Shown here: one piece after another, positions 48,121-59,062 of the stretch
Numbering within the stretch: position 1 is the first letter of the stretch
Layout of the letters: the number at the start of each line of letters is the position of its first letter
Assembly: GCA_029959085.1 (NCBI GenBank)
Contig: JARWIR010000001.1
Coordinates: 72,106,899-72,170,898, forward strand
DNA: 64,000 bases
Direction: 5' to 3'
Origin: Nemophila menziesii
Lineage: Eukaryota > Streptophyta > Magnoliopsida > Boraginales > Hydrophyllaceae
Program-made: the position numbers and the translations under genes
The notes under the pieces: generated by a model
Told to the model about the DNA's origin: nothing
The model's database searches: none
What the model saw: the letters and a program-made list of their open reading frames with translations, nothing else

Positions 48121-48264
48121 TGGAAAGACAAGATTACCCTTGCCACGTCGGAAAAAACATTTTAGCTGACGATGACGTCATGCTTAGGTGGAGCAGACGT
48201 GGAGCTGAGGTGGCACTGAAGTGGAGCCATATGGCGTTGACTACGGTAAACTGACATAAATGTT
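48121..48264 (-). repeat. MULE right terminal inverted repeat, truncated
   Basis: Reverse-complement match of 2796-2938. At 48265 the sequence switches to the tandem-array unit (AGAATGTTTTGCTC), so the outermost 119 bp of the repeat are missing. Confidence 0.8.
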
Positions 48265-49385
48265 AGAATGTTTTGCTCTTTGTTTGGTATGAAATGTTAT
48301 TTTGAAATCTCCTGCGTTTTAAAATCTGAAAAACACAATTCAATCGATATTCGAATAACTGATATATCGATTGAAGGTATTATATGCTATGACCATATTC
48401 ATTTTGAGAGTGTACCTAGGTCAATTTTTTACTTCTAAATAACCACACAAGCAATATATCAGTTGATTTGATAAAGCTCTCGACACTAATTTTGATTTAC
48501 AAAATGGGTATTTAATTGAGGTATTGAGTTAAAAAATGAATGTTTAGTTTGATTATTCAATGGAGGTATTATTTTTTTTTTAGATAAAAACAAGTTTTGA
48601 CAAAAGATATTTTGACAAGTTTTTACAAAATGGGTATTCAATGGAGGTGTTTTCTTTCAATGGCGACAATTCTATGATAGTGGAATTATATACGTTAAAA
48701 GAGAAAATACTTATTTAAGTTGGAAGAGATAAAACTAAAACAACAAAGATACGAAAAAAAGTAAAATTTAGAAAAAAGAAAAATGAAAAAACACTTTTTA
48801 ATGGTTTAGATTTTTTTATATTAATCTAACCATTAATAAATGTACCACTAGTTGAGCATCCATACCTCTTTTTTTTATATCATAGGTGTCAGGGCCACCT
48901 TTCACGAACCACGACTAATCCCATGGGAAATATACACGCCTCCCCATGCATATTCCCAGGTTAATTAGAACGAGGTTACCCATGTTCAGGGAGGGATTCG
49001 AACCTTGCACCTCTTGCTTTACCCCCTTTAAAACTCAAGAAATAACAAGGCTGAGAGGATTCGAACCTTGTACCTCCTACATGAGAGACAATGGTTACCT
49101 TTTTTTTTTGGTCAGATGGATCTATACCTCTTTAATTGAACCACATCTTCATTTTTTTGAAAGTAGATCCATCAATAAGTCAAACATATTTTATGTGAAA
49201 ATTGGATTTAAGCCGTAAGCCCAATTGAAAAATTTTAAAAAAAATTGAATATTCTATGATATTATATTTTATTTATGTTATTCTATGATATTATTTTAAA
49301 TTTATGTTGTGTATAATATTAATGATTCTAATAATTGTTACTTCTGTAGCATGGAATGGTTGGTGGAGTCGGCCTTGGGACATGC
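48265..49385 (+). pseudogene. Array copy 0: block B and exon C start only
   Basis: Begins inside a unit at the MULE junction, so its promoter and exon A are missing. Block B is recognisable but stopped (TTC TAA where other copies have TTC TAC, near 48436). Exon C start at 49349-49378 is diverged and ends in a long C-rich tract. A SINE-like insertion lies at 48877-49097. Confidence 0.75.
48877..49097 (-). mobile_element. tRNA-derived SINE-like insertion with two B-box motifs
   Basis: Absent from other units. On the minus strand it carries GGTTCGAATCC twice (complements at 48994-49004 and 49057-49067), the pol III B-box consensus, each preceded by GAGGT(A/G)CAA. It ends in an A-run on the minus strand. 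T-rich flanks (CTCTTTTTTTT and CCTTTTTTTTTT) could be the target duplication. I see no clear A-box, so family is uncertain. Confidence 0.65.
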
Positions 49386-50025
49386 CCCCTTCCCCCCTCC
49401 CCCCCCCCCCCCCAAACTTCTCAAAAATTCTAATAGTTAACTTAGTTTTTACTTTTTAATTAAAAACACATAGTTTGTTGAATATAAAGTCTTGTCTTGG
49501 TTGAATATAATTTATTTTGCATAATATAGGGACCTATAGTGCAATTAATAACAAAATATATTTTGTTTTGCATAGTAAAAGGACCTATAGTTCAGTTTTA
49601 CACAATAGATTACACATAATATATTTATAGATTTATCTCAAAATTAAAATATTTTATTTTTAAATAAAAATAAAATTTACTTCTCCAAATTGATAAGTAT
49701 TGACCAAAGTGAACAACTAACGGCTAGGACTGATGGACGGCCGACCAAAGTGAAGTGTCTCCAAGAAGTAATTAATTAAGCTGATGGGAGTGATCCAATA
49801 ACTTTATTTAACAAGTCGTACTCTCATTTACACGCAATAATTAATAAGCAAACGGTTCATATTTAACAAATACACTCATACTCCCATTACTCTCTCATAC
49901 TCTTGTCATTTACTCAGCAAACGATTCTCTCATACTCTAATTCTCATTTACTTAGCAAACAGTAATTTATTTCACTCATATATTTCAGTAATTTATTTCT
50001 CATTTGCTTTGATTTTTGCTTTCAG

Positions 50026-51043
50026 ATGGAACTAATCTATTGGATTGCAAATATTTTGATAGCGGTTGGTTTCAGTCTGTTATACCTTATTCTCCATCAC
50101 TTAACTCGGCCGATTATATAGAGGGGTAAGTATATATTATTGTCAAGAATTATTTTATGCATTATTATTTTTTGGTCAATATTTTATAATTATTAGAATT
50201 TTTTGCTCTTTGTTTGGTATGAAATGCTATTTCAAAATCTCATGCGTTTTAAAATCTGAAAAACATAACTCAGTCGATATATCAATATCAATTGAAGGTA
50301 TCATATGCTATGACCATATTCATTTTGAGAGTGTACCTAGGTAAATTTTTTACTTCTACATAACGACGCAAGAAATATATTAGTTGATTTAATAAAGCTC
50401 TCAACTCTAATTTTTATTTATATAATGTGTATTCAATGGAGGTATTGAGTTGAAAAAATGAATATTTAGTTTTATTATTCAATGGAGGTGTTTTCTTTAA
50501 AAAAAAAGGACAAGTTTTGGCAAATTATATTTTTACAAGTTTTATAAAATGGGTATTCAATGGAGGTGATTTCTTTCAATGACGACAATTCTATGATAGT
50601 GGAAATTATATACATTAAAAGAGAAAATAGATATTTAAGTTGAAAGAGATAAAACTAAAACTAAAAAAATACGAAAGAAAGTAAAATTGAGAAAAAGAAA
50701 AACAAAAAAACACTTTTTAATGGTTTGGATTTATTATATCACTCTAACCATTAATAAATGTACCACTAGTTGAGGATCCATACCTCTTTCTTTTTAATGG
50801 GTTGGATGGATCCATACTTCTTTAATTGAACTACACTTCATTTTTTTAAGTGGATCCATCAATATGTCAAACATATTTTATGTAAAAATTGGATTTAAGC
50901 TCTAAGTCGAATTGAAAAATTTAAAAATAAAATTTTGAATATTCAATGATATTATTTTTAATTTATATTGTGTATAATAATAATTACTCTAATAATTGTT
51001 AATTGTGTAGCATGGACTGGTTGCTGGAGTCGGCCTCGAGACT
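50026..51043 (+). pseudogene. Array copy 1 of the small membrane-protein gene
   Basis: Exon A 50026-50125 (MELIYWIANILIAVGFSLLY, then LILHHL) starts right after the acceptor TTTTTGCTTTCAG and ends at donor GTAAGT, but CAG has become TAG just before the donor and one codon is lost. Block B (from 50196) has lost about 13 bp. Exon C start is at 51009. The upstream leader 49860-50025 carries the pyrimidine-rich tract. No recognised family. Confidence 0.6.
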
Positions 51044-51420
51044 CCCCCCCCCCCTCCCAAACTTCTCAAACACTCTAAAAGTCAACTTAATTTTTGTTAA
51101 ATATAATCTATTTTGCATAACATAGGGACCTATATTGCAATTAATAAAAAAAATATAATTTGTTTTGCAAAATTAAAGGACCTATAGTTCAGTTTTGCAC
51201 AATAGGTAACACATAACATATTTATAGATTTATCCCTAAATTGATATATTTTATTTTGAAATATAAATAAATCTTACTTTTCCAGAGTGATAAGTATTGA
51301 CCAACTCATACTCTCATTACTCTCTCATACTCTCATTCTCATTTACTCAGCAAACGGTAATTTATTTCACTCATTTATTTCAGTAATTTATTTCTCATTT
51401 CCTTTGCTTTATTCTTTCAG

Positions 51421-52592
51421 ATGGAACTTTTTTACTGGGATGCAAATATTTTGATAGCAGCTGCTGGTTTCAGCCTTTTATACCTTATTCTCCATATCTT
51501 AACCAGGCCCTTCATACATAGGGGTAAAAAAAATATTATTGTCAAGATTATTTTTATGCATTATTATTATTTTGGTCAATATTTTATCATTTATTAGAAT
51601 GTTTTGCTCTTTATTTGGTACGAAATGTTATTTTTAACCAGTTGGGATTAGCTCACTGGTCAGGGCCTTGGTCATCCAATCTAGTGGTGCAGGTTTGAAC
51701 TGAGTCAACGACGCCGAATCCAAAGTGGCTCTCCTATGTAACCCAAAAAATGTTATTTTGAAATCTCCTGCGTCTGAAAAACACAACTCAATCAGTATTC
51801 GAATAACTGATATATCAATTAAAGGTATCATATGCTATGACAATATTCATTTTGAGAGTGTACCTAAGTCAATTTTGACTTCTACATAACCACACAAACA
51901 ATATATTAGTTGATTAATAAAGCTCTCGACTCTAATTTTGATTTAATAAATGGGTATTCAATGGAGGTATTGAGTTGAAAAAATGAATATTTAGTCTGAT
52001 TATTCAATGGGGGTGTTTTTTTAAAAGAACAAGTTTTGACAAACGATATTTTGACAAGTTTTTACAAAATGGGTATTCAATGGAGGTGTTTTCTTTTAAT
52101 GAAGGCAATTCTATGATAGTGGAAATTATATACATTAATAGAGAAAATAGATATTTCAATTGGAAGCGATAAAACTAAGATAACAAAGATATGAAAGAGA
52201 GTAAAATTTAGAAAAAGAAAAACAAATAAAATACTTTTTAATGGTTTGGATTTTTTATATTATTCTAACCATTAATAAATGTACCACTAGTTGAGGATCA
52301 ATACCTCTTTTTTTTTGGTCGGATGGATCCATACCTCTTCAATTGAACCACGTCTTCATTTTTTTTAAAGTGGATCCATCAATAAGTCAAACATATTTTA
52401 AGTGAAAATTGGATTTAAGCCCTAAGCCCAATTGAAAAAAAAATTTAAAAATTAATATTTTATGATATTATTTTTAATTTATGTTATCGTATGGTATTAT
52501 TTTTAATTTATATTGTGTATAATATTAATAACTCTAATAATTGTTACTTGTGTAGCATGGACTGGTTACTGGAGTCGGCCTCCAGACTTCCC
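51421..52592 (+). pseudogene. Array copy 2 of the small membrane-protein gene
   Basis: Exon A 51421-51523 (MELFYWDANILIAAAGFSLL, then YLILHILTRPF) is open to the donor. It encodes one hydrophobic helix followed by basic residues, as expected of a signal anchor. Block B is interrupted by the SINE at 51635-51747. Exon C start at 52555 is followed by C8 and the next sub-repeat. Confidence 0.6.
51635..51747 (+). mobile_element. SINE with 12-bp target duplication
   Basis: AAATGTTATTTT flanks both sides (51623-51634 and 51748-51759). The 113-bp body has a pol III A-box-like TAGCTCACTGGT (51649-51660) and B-box-like GGTTTGAACTG. There is no coding frame. The empty site is visible in every other unit. 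Confidence 0.88.
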
Positions 52593-53060
52593 CCCCCCCT
52601 CCCCCCAAACTTCTCAAAATCTCTAAAAGTAACCTTACTTTTTGCTTTTTAATTAAAAATATATAGTTTTTTGAATATAAAGTATTTTATGATATTATTT
52701 TAAGCCCTAAGCCCAATTGAAATTTTTTTGAATATAAAGTATTTCATGATATCAAACATATTTTAAGTGAAAATTGGATTAAAGCCCTAAGCCCAATTGA
52801 AAAAAAATTTAAAAAATTAATATTTTATGATATAATTTTTAATTTATGTTATCCTATGGTATTATTTTTAATTTATATTGTGTATAATATTAATAACTCT
52901 AATAATTGTTACTTGTGTAGCATGGACTGGTTACTGGAGTCGGCCTCCAGACTCCCCCCCCCCCCCCCCTCCCCCAAACTTCTCAAAATCTCTAAAAGTA
53001 ACCTTACTTTTTGCTTTTTAATTAAAAATACATAGTTTTTTGAATATAAAGTATTTTCTT
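52365..53060 (+). repeat. Local duplication of about 363 bp within the array
   Basis: The intron 3' end, exon C start and poly-C/unit start occur twice (exon C starts at 52556 and 52919), with a scrambled A/T-rich join at about 52680-52745. It adds an extra exon C start between copies 2 and 3. Confidence 0.8.
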
Positions 53061-54227
53061 TGTTGAATATAATCTATTTTGCATAACATAGGAACCTATA
53101 GTGCAAATAATAAAAAATATAACTTGTTTTGCATAATAAAATGACTTATAGTTCAGTTTTGCACAATACGTAACACATAACATATATATTGTTACATAAC
53201 ATATATATAGATTTATCCATAAATTAATATATTTTATTTTAAAATATAAATAAAATTTACTTTTCTAAAGTGATAAGTATTGATTAACTCATACTCTCAT
53301 ACTCTTCTCAATTACTCAGCAAACGGTTCTCTCATACTCTCATTCTCATTTACTCAGCAAACGGTAATTTATTTTGCTCATTTATTACATTCATCTATTT
53401 CACTCATTTATTTCAGTAATTTATTTCTCATTTGCTTTGTTTTTTACTTTTAGATGGAACTTATTTACTGGGATGCAAATATTTTGATAGCGGCTGCTGG
53501 TTTCAGCCTTTTATTCCTTATTTTCCATCTCTTAACCAGTTCCTTCATACAGAGGGGTAAAAAAGTAATATTGCCAAGAATTATTTTTATGCATTATTAT
53601 TATTTTTGTCAATATTTTATAATTTATAAGAATGTTTTGCTCTTTGTGTGGTACGAAATGTTATTTTGAAATCTCCTGCGTCTTAAAATCTGAAAAACAA
53701 AACACAATCGGTATTCGAATAACTGATATATCGATTAAAGGTATCATATGCTATGGCCATATTCATTTTGAGAGTGTACCTAGGTCAATCTTTGACTTCT
53801 ACATATCCACACAAACAATATATCAGTTGATTAAATAAAGCTCTCGACTCTGATTTTGATATAATAAATGGGTATTCAATGGAGGTATTAAGTTAGAAAA
53901 ATGAATACTTAGTTTGATTATTCAATGGAGGTGTTTTTTTTTTTTAAAAAGAACAAGTTTTGACAAAAGATATTTTAACAAGTTTTTACAAAATAGGTAT
54001 TCAATGGAAGTGTTTTCTATCAATGAAGGCAGTTCTATGATAGTGGAAATTATATTCATTAAAAGAGAAAATAGATATTTAAGTTGGAAGAGATAAAACT
54101 AAAATAACAAAGATACAAAAGAGAGTAAAATTTAGAAAAAGAAAAACGAAAAAACACTTTTTAATGGTGTGGAGTTTTTTATATTAATCTAATTATTAAT
54201 AAATGCACCACTAGTTGAGGATCCATA

Positions 54228-56449
54228 TGATGTCTCCTTATTTGTTCTAATTATTAGCCCTTTGGAGACATCCTTTTAGGTGAATAAATGACTTATTTGA
54301 TAGACTTTTAGGCTTAATTGATCATATTGCACTTTCTCCCCTTGGAAATTAACTATTTGCAAAATCTGAGCTTTTGTGCCTAAGTTTGACTATTTTAATG
54401 CAAAGTTAATTGGTTCTTGAATTTTATGAAAGACCAATCCAAGGAGAAGAAGTGAGAATAAAGTCTTAGTGTATTTTAGAGTGTTAGGATATGATTTTGA
54501 GTCGAGTTCTATTTTTATAGTACACTTTCCTATTTCGATTTCTTGATTTATTGATTTATTCTTTTAAGCATATGCGGTTTAATTATTTATTTAATGTGAA
54601 GCTTTAAAAGATAAATGGTAATTACTTAGAGACCAAGTCAAGATAAAGATGAAAGGAAAGAAGATTTACATGGAAATAAGAAGACTTAGGAAAGATTTAT
54701 TCAAAGAAGGAAAAGATAAAGCTGCCTTGTGAATCTGAAATTCCAGCCACGTTTTAGAGATTAATTCATAATTAAAGATTGGCAAGGATTCTGGACGAAT
54801 GGTCTGCACCAATAGAAAGAGCTTTCCAAGACAAGCAGTTTCATATATTGGAACTTCTCAAACGGATAAGTATTGAAAGAGATATGACCAAATCAAATCA
54901 GCAGCAAAATCTTACCTTTCCTAGAATTTAGAGCTACGAATTTAAGAGTCTTTGACTTATCTTCCACTCCAAGTAATTCGACCTAGGGCTTGCTAACACC
55001 TATAAATACACCTATTAGACCTCATAATTCAGTACCTCTCACAATTCATTCAATATATACATCTTTAGAGAGAGCGTCAAGAGGCAGAAGCAAGAGCAGA
55101 AGTTGGAGAATCTTTTTCCTCTAACAATAGTTCAAGTCAATTCCTCTATCTAGGTTCTTAATTTATTTCTGTTATTAGGAACATGTATATTTTTAATTTC
55201 TTTATTGTTTTTACTTTCAATATGAGCTAAACCTTAATTACTTGAGAATCGCAATGGGATGAACCCTAATTTGTTTAATTCATGTATTTCAATTTGGGAT
55301 TAGTTTCTAGTTTAATTTGAATTAGGTATTTCATATTGTTTCTTATTTTATATTAATTTCACTATCAATGAATTAGCTAATCGGAGATAGGTCATAGTAA
55401 TTAAGCTATTCACTTTGGTGGGGAAGTGATCGCCTTGACGGGGGGTTTAATTACTGAATTAAATAATAAACGTAAGGTAGAAATTATTGATCCTGACGGA
55501 CTTAGTTAACCTTATAGCCAATTGGGTAAAATAGTATTCTTTCGAAGGCAGGGGCGGAGCCAGGATTAATCACTAGGGGGGGCCAAGGGGGTTCGGGGGC
55601 AGCGCCCCCGAAAAATTTTTTTTTCGAGTTATGTGCAATATAAGTTCTAATATTAAGTAAAACAGTAAAATAAGTCCTTATATTTTACAAAATTACACTA
55701 TAAATCCTATATTAGGTAAATATTGCACTATAAGTCTTATATTAAAGAAACATTGCACTATAAATCTTAATATTAATTTTTTTTAAATGAATTATTCTAT
55801 AAATAATATAATTATAAGGTTAATAAAATAAATTTTTAAAAGTTAGGGGGGGCCAAAAGACGATTTTATAAAATTTTGGGGTAATAAATAACTATAATTT
55901 TTTTTTTTTTTTTAATTAAGTAGTAAATTTTTTTTTTCTAAAAGTCAGGGGGGCCATGGACCCCCTTGGGGTATGCATGGCTCCGCCCCTGTTCGAAGGT
56001 GGATTATAATCGCCCTGACAGGGTTTGTAACATCTGAGAATAGCTCCTAGGTCCACCCTGACAGGGGCTAGGAGATTATATAGTCCCGACTAATATAGAA
56101 ATATCAGTTCTGCCCTTAACGAAAACATTAATTAGGTAAGTTTAGGTGATTCCCTAGCGAGACTCAAGTATAGCTCATATCTGCATCTTAGTCCTTTAGT
56201 ATTTATTTCCAGTAATTTATTTCTTTGCGTCTAGTAGTTTAATAACTCGAAATCAAATAAATATCTTTTATCTTTTATTTTCTGTATTTGCAATTATTAC
56301 TATTTATCTGTTGAACACTTGGGTTATACCAGTCCAATCCCTGAGAACGAAACCCGACTTGTCGGAGTATTACTTTGACACCCGTACACTTGCGGTATTG
56401 TGGATCCTTTTATTTTCGCATTAATTTTATAACACACAAGGACCCACCA
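54228..56449 (+). mobile_element. Solo LTR of a third Athila-like family
   Basis: TGATGTCTCCTTATTTG ... GGACCCACCA, flanked by perfect CCATA (54223-54227 and 56450-56454). It opens with the GATGTCTCC/GGAGACATC inverted repeat and carries TATAAATA near 55003 and CCTGACGG-type words like the B LTR. Without the MITE inside it is about 1.78 kb. No internal region. Confidence 0.93.
55549..55991. mobile_element. hAT MITE (CAGGGGCGGAGCC ends)
   Basis: CAGGGGCGGAGCCAGG against GGCTCCGCCCCTG, with identical 8-bp flanks TTCGAAGG (55541-55548 and 55992-55999). 443 bp, non-coding, with a GGGGGGCCA-rich subterminal region on both sides. Confidence 0.95.
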
Positions 56450-56862
56450 CCATACCTCTTTAACTGAACCACGTCTTCAATTTTCTAAAAGTTGATCCAT
56501 TAATAAGTCAAACATACTTTATGTGAAAAATGGATTTAAGCCCTAAGCCCAATTGAAAAAATTAAAATTAAAATTTTGAATATTCTATGATATTATTTTT
56601 AATTTATGTAATTCTTCAATATTATTTTCAATTTATGGTGTGTATAATATTAATTAGGAGTCGGCCTCGAGACTTCCCCCCCCCCCCCCCCCCCCTCCCC
56701 CAAACTCTAAAAGACAACTTATTTTGTACTTTTTAATTAAAAAGACATAGGTTGTTGAATATAAAGTCTTATCATTGTTGAATGTAATTTATTATGCATA
56801 ACATAGGGTCCTATTGTGCAATTAATAAAAAAATAACTTGTTTTGCATGATAAAATGACCTA

Positions 56863-57078
56863 TTTATATTATATTTCATAGTTTTCCCTACAGTCCAGAT
56901 TTACCCGCATAAGTGGTGGCCAGGATTAAATCTGGCCAAACATAAGTGTTGGCCAGGATTTAATCTGGCTAAACATAAGTGGTGACTAGGATTGATTCTG
57001 GCCCTTCACCCAGGAGACCTGGGTTCGATTACTATCAACGGAATTATTTTTTCTTTAGTGACTTCAGACACGGGTTTT
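56863..57078 (+). mobile_element. tRNA-like insertion with three 33-bp repeats
   Basis: Absent from other units; flanks ACCTA on both sides (56858-56862, 57079-57083). Three direct repeats CATAAGTGGTGGCCAGGATT... (56908-56940, 56941-56973, 56974-57004) precede GGGTTCGATTACTATC, a B-box-like end of a tRNA-derived SINE. Confidence 0.6.
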
Positions 57079-57529
57079 ACCTAGTAGTTCAATATTACAC
57101 AATGGGTGACACATAACATATTTATAACTTTATCCTAAATTAATATATTCTATTTAAAGTATAAATAAAATTTACTTTTCCAAAGTGATAAGTATTGACC
57201 AAAGTGAACATCTAACAGCTAGGACCGATGGACGGCCGACCAAAGTGAAGAGTCTCCAAGAAGTAATTAATCAAGTTGATAAGACTGATCGAAAAACTTT
57301 ATTTAACAACTTGATACTCTTATTTACACGTAGTAATTAAATAAGAAAACGGTTATCATTTTACAAATACACTTGTACTCTCATACTCTCATTAGTCTCT
57401 TATACTATTCTCATTTACCCAACAAACGGTTCTCTCATACACTCATTCTCATTTACTCGGCAAACGGTAATGTATTTCAATCATTTATTACACAATTTAT
57501 TTCTCATTTGCTTTGCTTTTTGCTTTCAG

Positions 57530-58590
57530 ATGGAACTTATTTACTGGGTTGCAAATATTTTGATAGCGGCTGCTGGTTTCAGCCTTTTATACCTTATTCT
57601 CCATCTTTTACCTAGGCCCTTCATACATAGGGGTAAAAATATATTCTTGTCAAGAATTATTTTTGTGCATTATTATTATTATTTTGGTCAAGATTTTGTC
57701 ATTTATTAGATTGTTTTGCTTTTTGTTTGGTACGAAATATTATTTTGAAATCTCATGCGTTTTAAGATCTAAAAAACACAACTCAATCGATATTCGAAGA
57801 ACTGATATATCGATTGAAGGTATCATATGATATGACCATATTCATTTTGAGAGTGTACCTAGGTCAATTTTTTACTTCTACATAACCAAACAAGCAATAT
57901 ATTAGTTGATTTAATAAAGCTATCGACTCTAATTTTGATTTACAAAATGGGTATTCAATAGAGTTACTGAGTTGAAAAATTGAATATTTAATTTGATTAT
58001 CGAGGTGTTTTTTTTAAAAGAACAAGTTTTGACAAACGATATTTTGACAAGTTTTTACAAAATGGGTATTCAAGGGAGGTGTCTTCTTTCAATCGCGACA
58101 ATTATAATAGTGGAAATTATATACATCAATATAGAAAATAGATATTTAAGTTGGAAGAGATAAAACTAAAACAACAAAGATACGAAAGAGAGTAAAGTTT
58201 AGAAAAAAGAAAAACGAAAAACACTTTTTAATGTTTTGAATTTTTTAATATTAATCTAACTATTAATAAATGCATCACTAGTTGAGGATCCATACCTCTC
58301 TTTTTTTGTCAGATGGATCCGTACCTATTTAATTGAACCACATCTTCCTTTTTTTGAAAATGCATCCATCAATAAGTCAAACATATTTTATGTGAAAATT
58401 AGATTTAAGCCCTAAGCCCAATTGAAAGATTTAAAAATAAAATTTTGAATATTCTATAATATTATTTTTAATTTATGTTACTTGACGATATTATTTTTAA
58501 TTTATGTCCTGTATAAGGTTAATTACACTAATAATTGTTACTTGTGTAGCATGGATTGGTTGCTGGAGTCGGCCTCGAGACTTGCCTCCC
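57530..58590 (+). pseudogene. Array copy 4 of the small membrane-protein gene
   Basis: Exon A 57530-57632 (MELIYWVANILIAAAGFSLL, then YLILHLLPRPFIHR) is intact to donor GTAAAA. The leader donor (CGGCAAACG/GTAATG) is conserved upstream. Block B carries stops (ATATGA near 57828). Exon C start at 58549, then TTGCCTCCCC instead of a long C-run. Confidence 0.62.
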
Positions 58591-59062
58591 CAAACTTCTC
58601 AAAAACTCTAAAAGTCAACTTATTTTTTTTGCTTTTTAATTAAAAATACATAGTTTGTTTAATATAAAGTCTTATTTTTGTTGAATATAATTTATTTGCA
58701 TAACATAGGACCTATAGTGCAATTAATAAAAAAATATAACTTGTTTTGCATAATAAAAAGACCTATAGTTCACTTGTGCACAATAGGTGACACATAACAT
58801 ATTTATAGATTTATCCCTATATTAATAAATTTTATGTTAAAATATAAATAAATTTTACTTTTCCAAAGTGATAAGTATTGACCAACTCATACTCTCATAC
58901 TCTCATTACTTTCTCATACTCTTCTCATTTACTCATCAAACGGTTCTCTCATTCTTATTTGCTCAGTAAACGGTAATTTATTTCACTCATTTATTACATT
59001 CATTTATTTCACTCATTTATTTTAGTAATTTATTTCTCATTTGCTTTGCTTTTTGCTTTCAG

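Larger units (their letters stand above)
2677..48264 (+). mobile_element. MuDR-type MULE DNA transposon split by nested retrotransposons
   Basis: The inverted match between 2796-2938 and 48121-48264 defines the two ends of one element. Both arms contain recognisable pieces such as GTAGTCAACGCCA, CCACGTCTGC and GGCAAGGG followed by TCTTGTCTTT. Between them lie a MURA-like transposase gene (plus strand, left) and a convergent GRF-zinc-finger gene (minus strand, right), the classic two-gene convergent MuDR layout. Subtracting element A (37.7 kb) leaves about 7.9 kb. The outer 119 bp of the left end has no partner on the right, so the right terminus is truncated where it meets the tandem array at 48265. 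That the two halves are one element rests on the TIR match, the GRF frame continuing across A, and A's target-site duplication. Confidence 0.8.
53454..56695 (+). pseudogene. Array copy 3 of the small membrane-protein gene
   Basis: Exon A 53454-53556 (MELIYWDANILIAAAGFSLL, then FLIFHLLTSSF) is intact to donor GTAAAA. Block B has an uninterrupted 68-codon frame from ATG 53632 (CYFEISCVLKS, IRITDISIKGIICYGHIHFE, VPRSIFDFYI). The intron before exon C is split by a 2.2-kb solo LTR (54228-56449). The exon C start is mostly deleted (only GGAGTCGGCCTCGAGAC near 56657), then C17. Best preserved exon A/B pair in the array. Confidence 0.65.

Noticed and set aside
49049..49070. Possible tRNA genes at GGATTCGAACC motifs
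   Set aside because: No cloverleaf, anticodon arm or acceptor stem; the boxes belong to SINE-like insertions.
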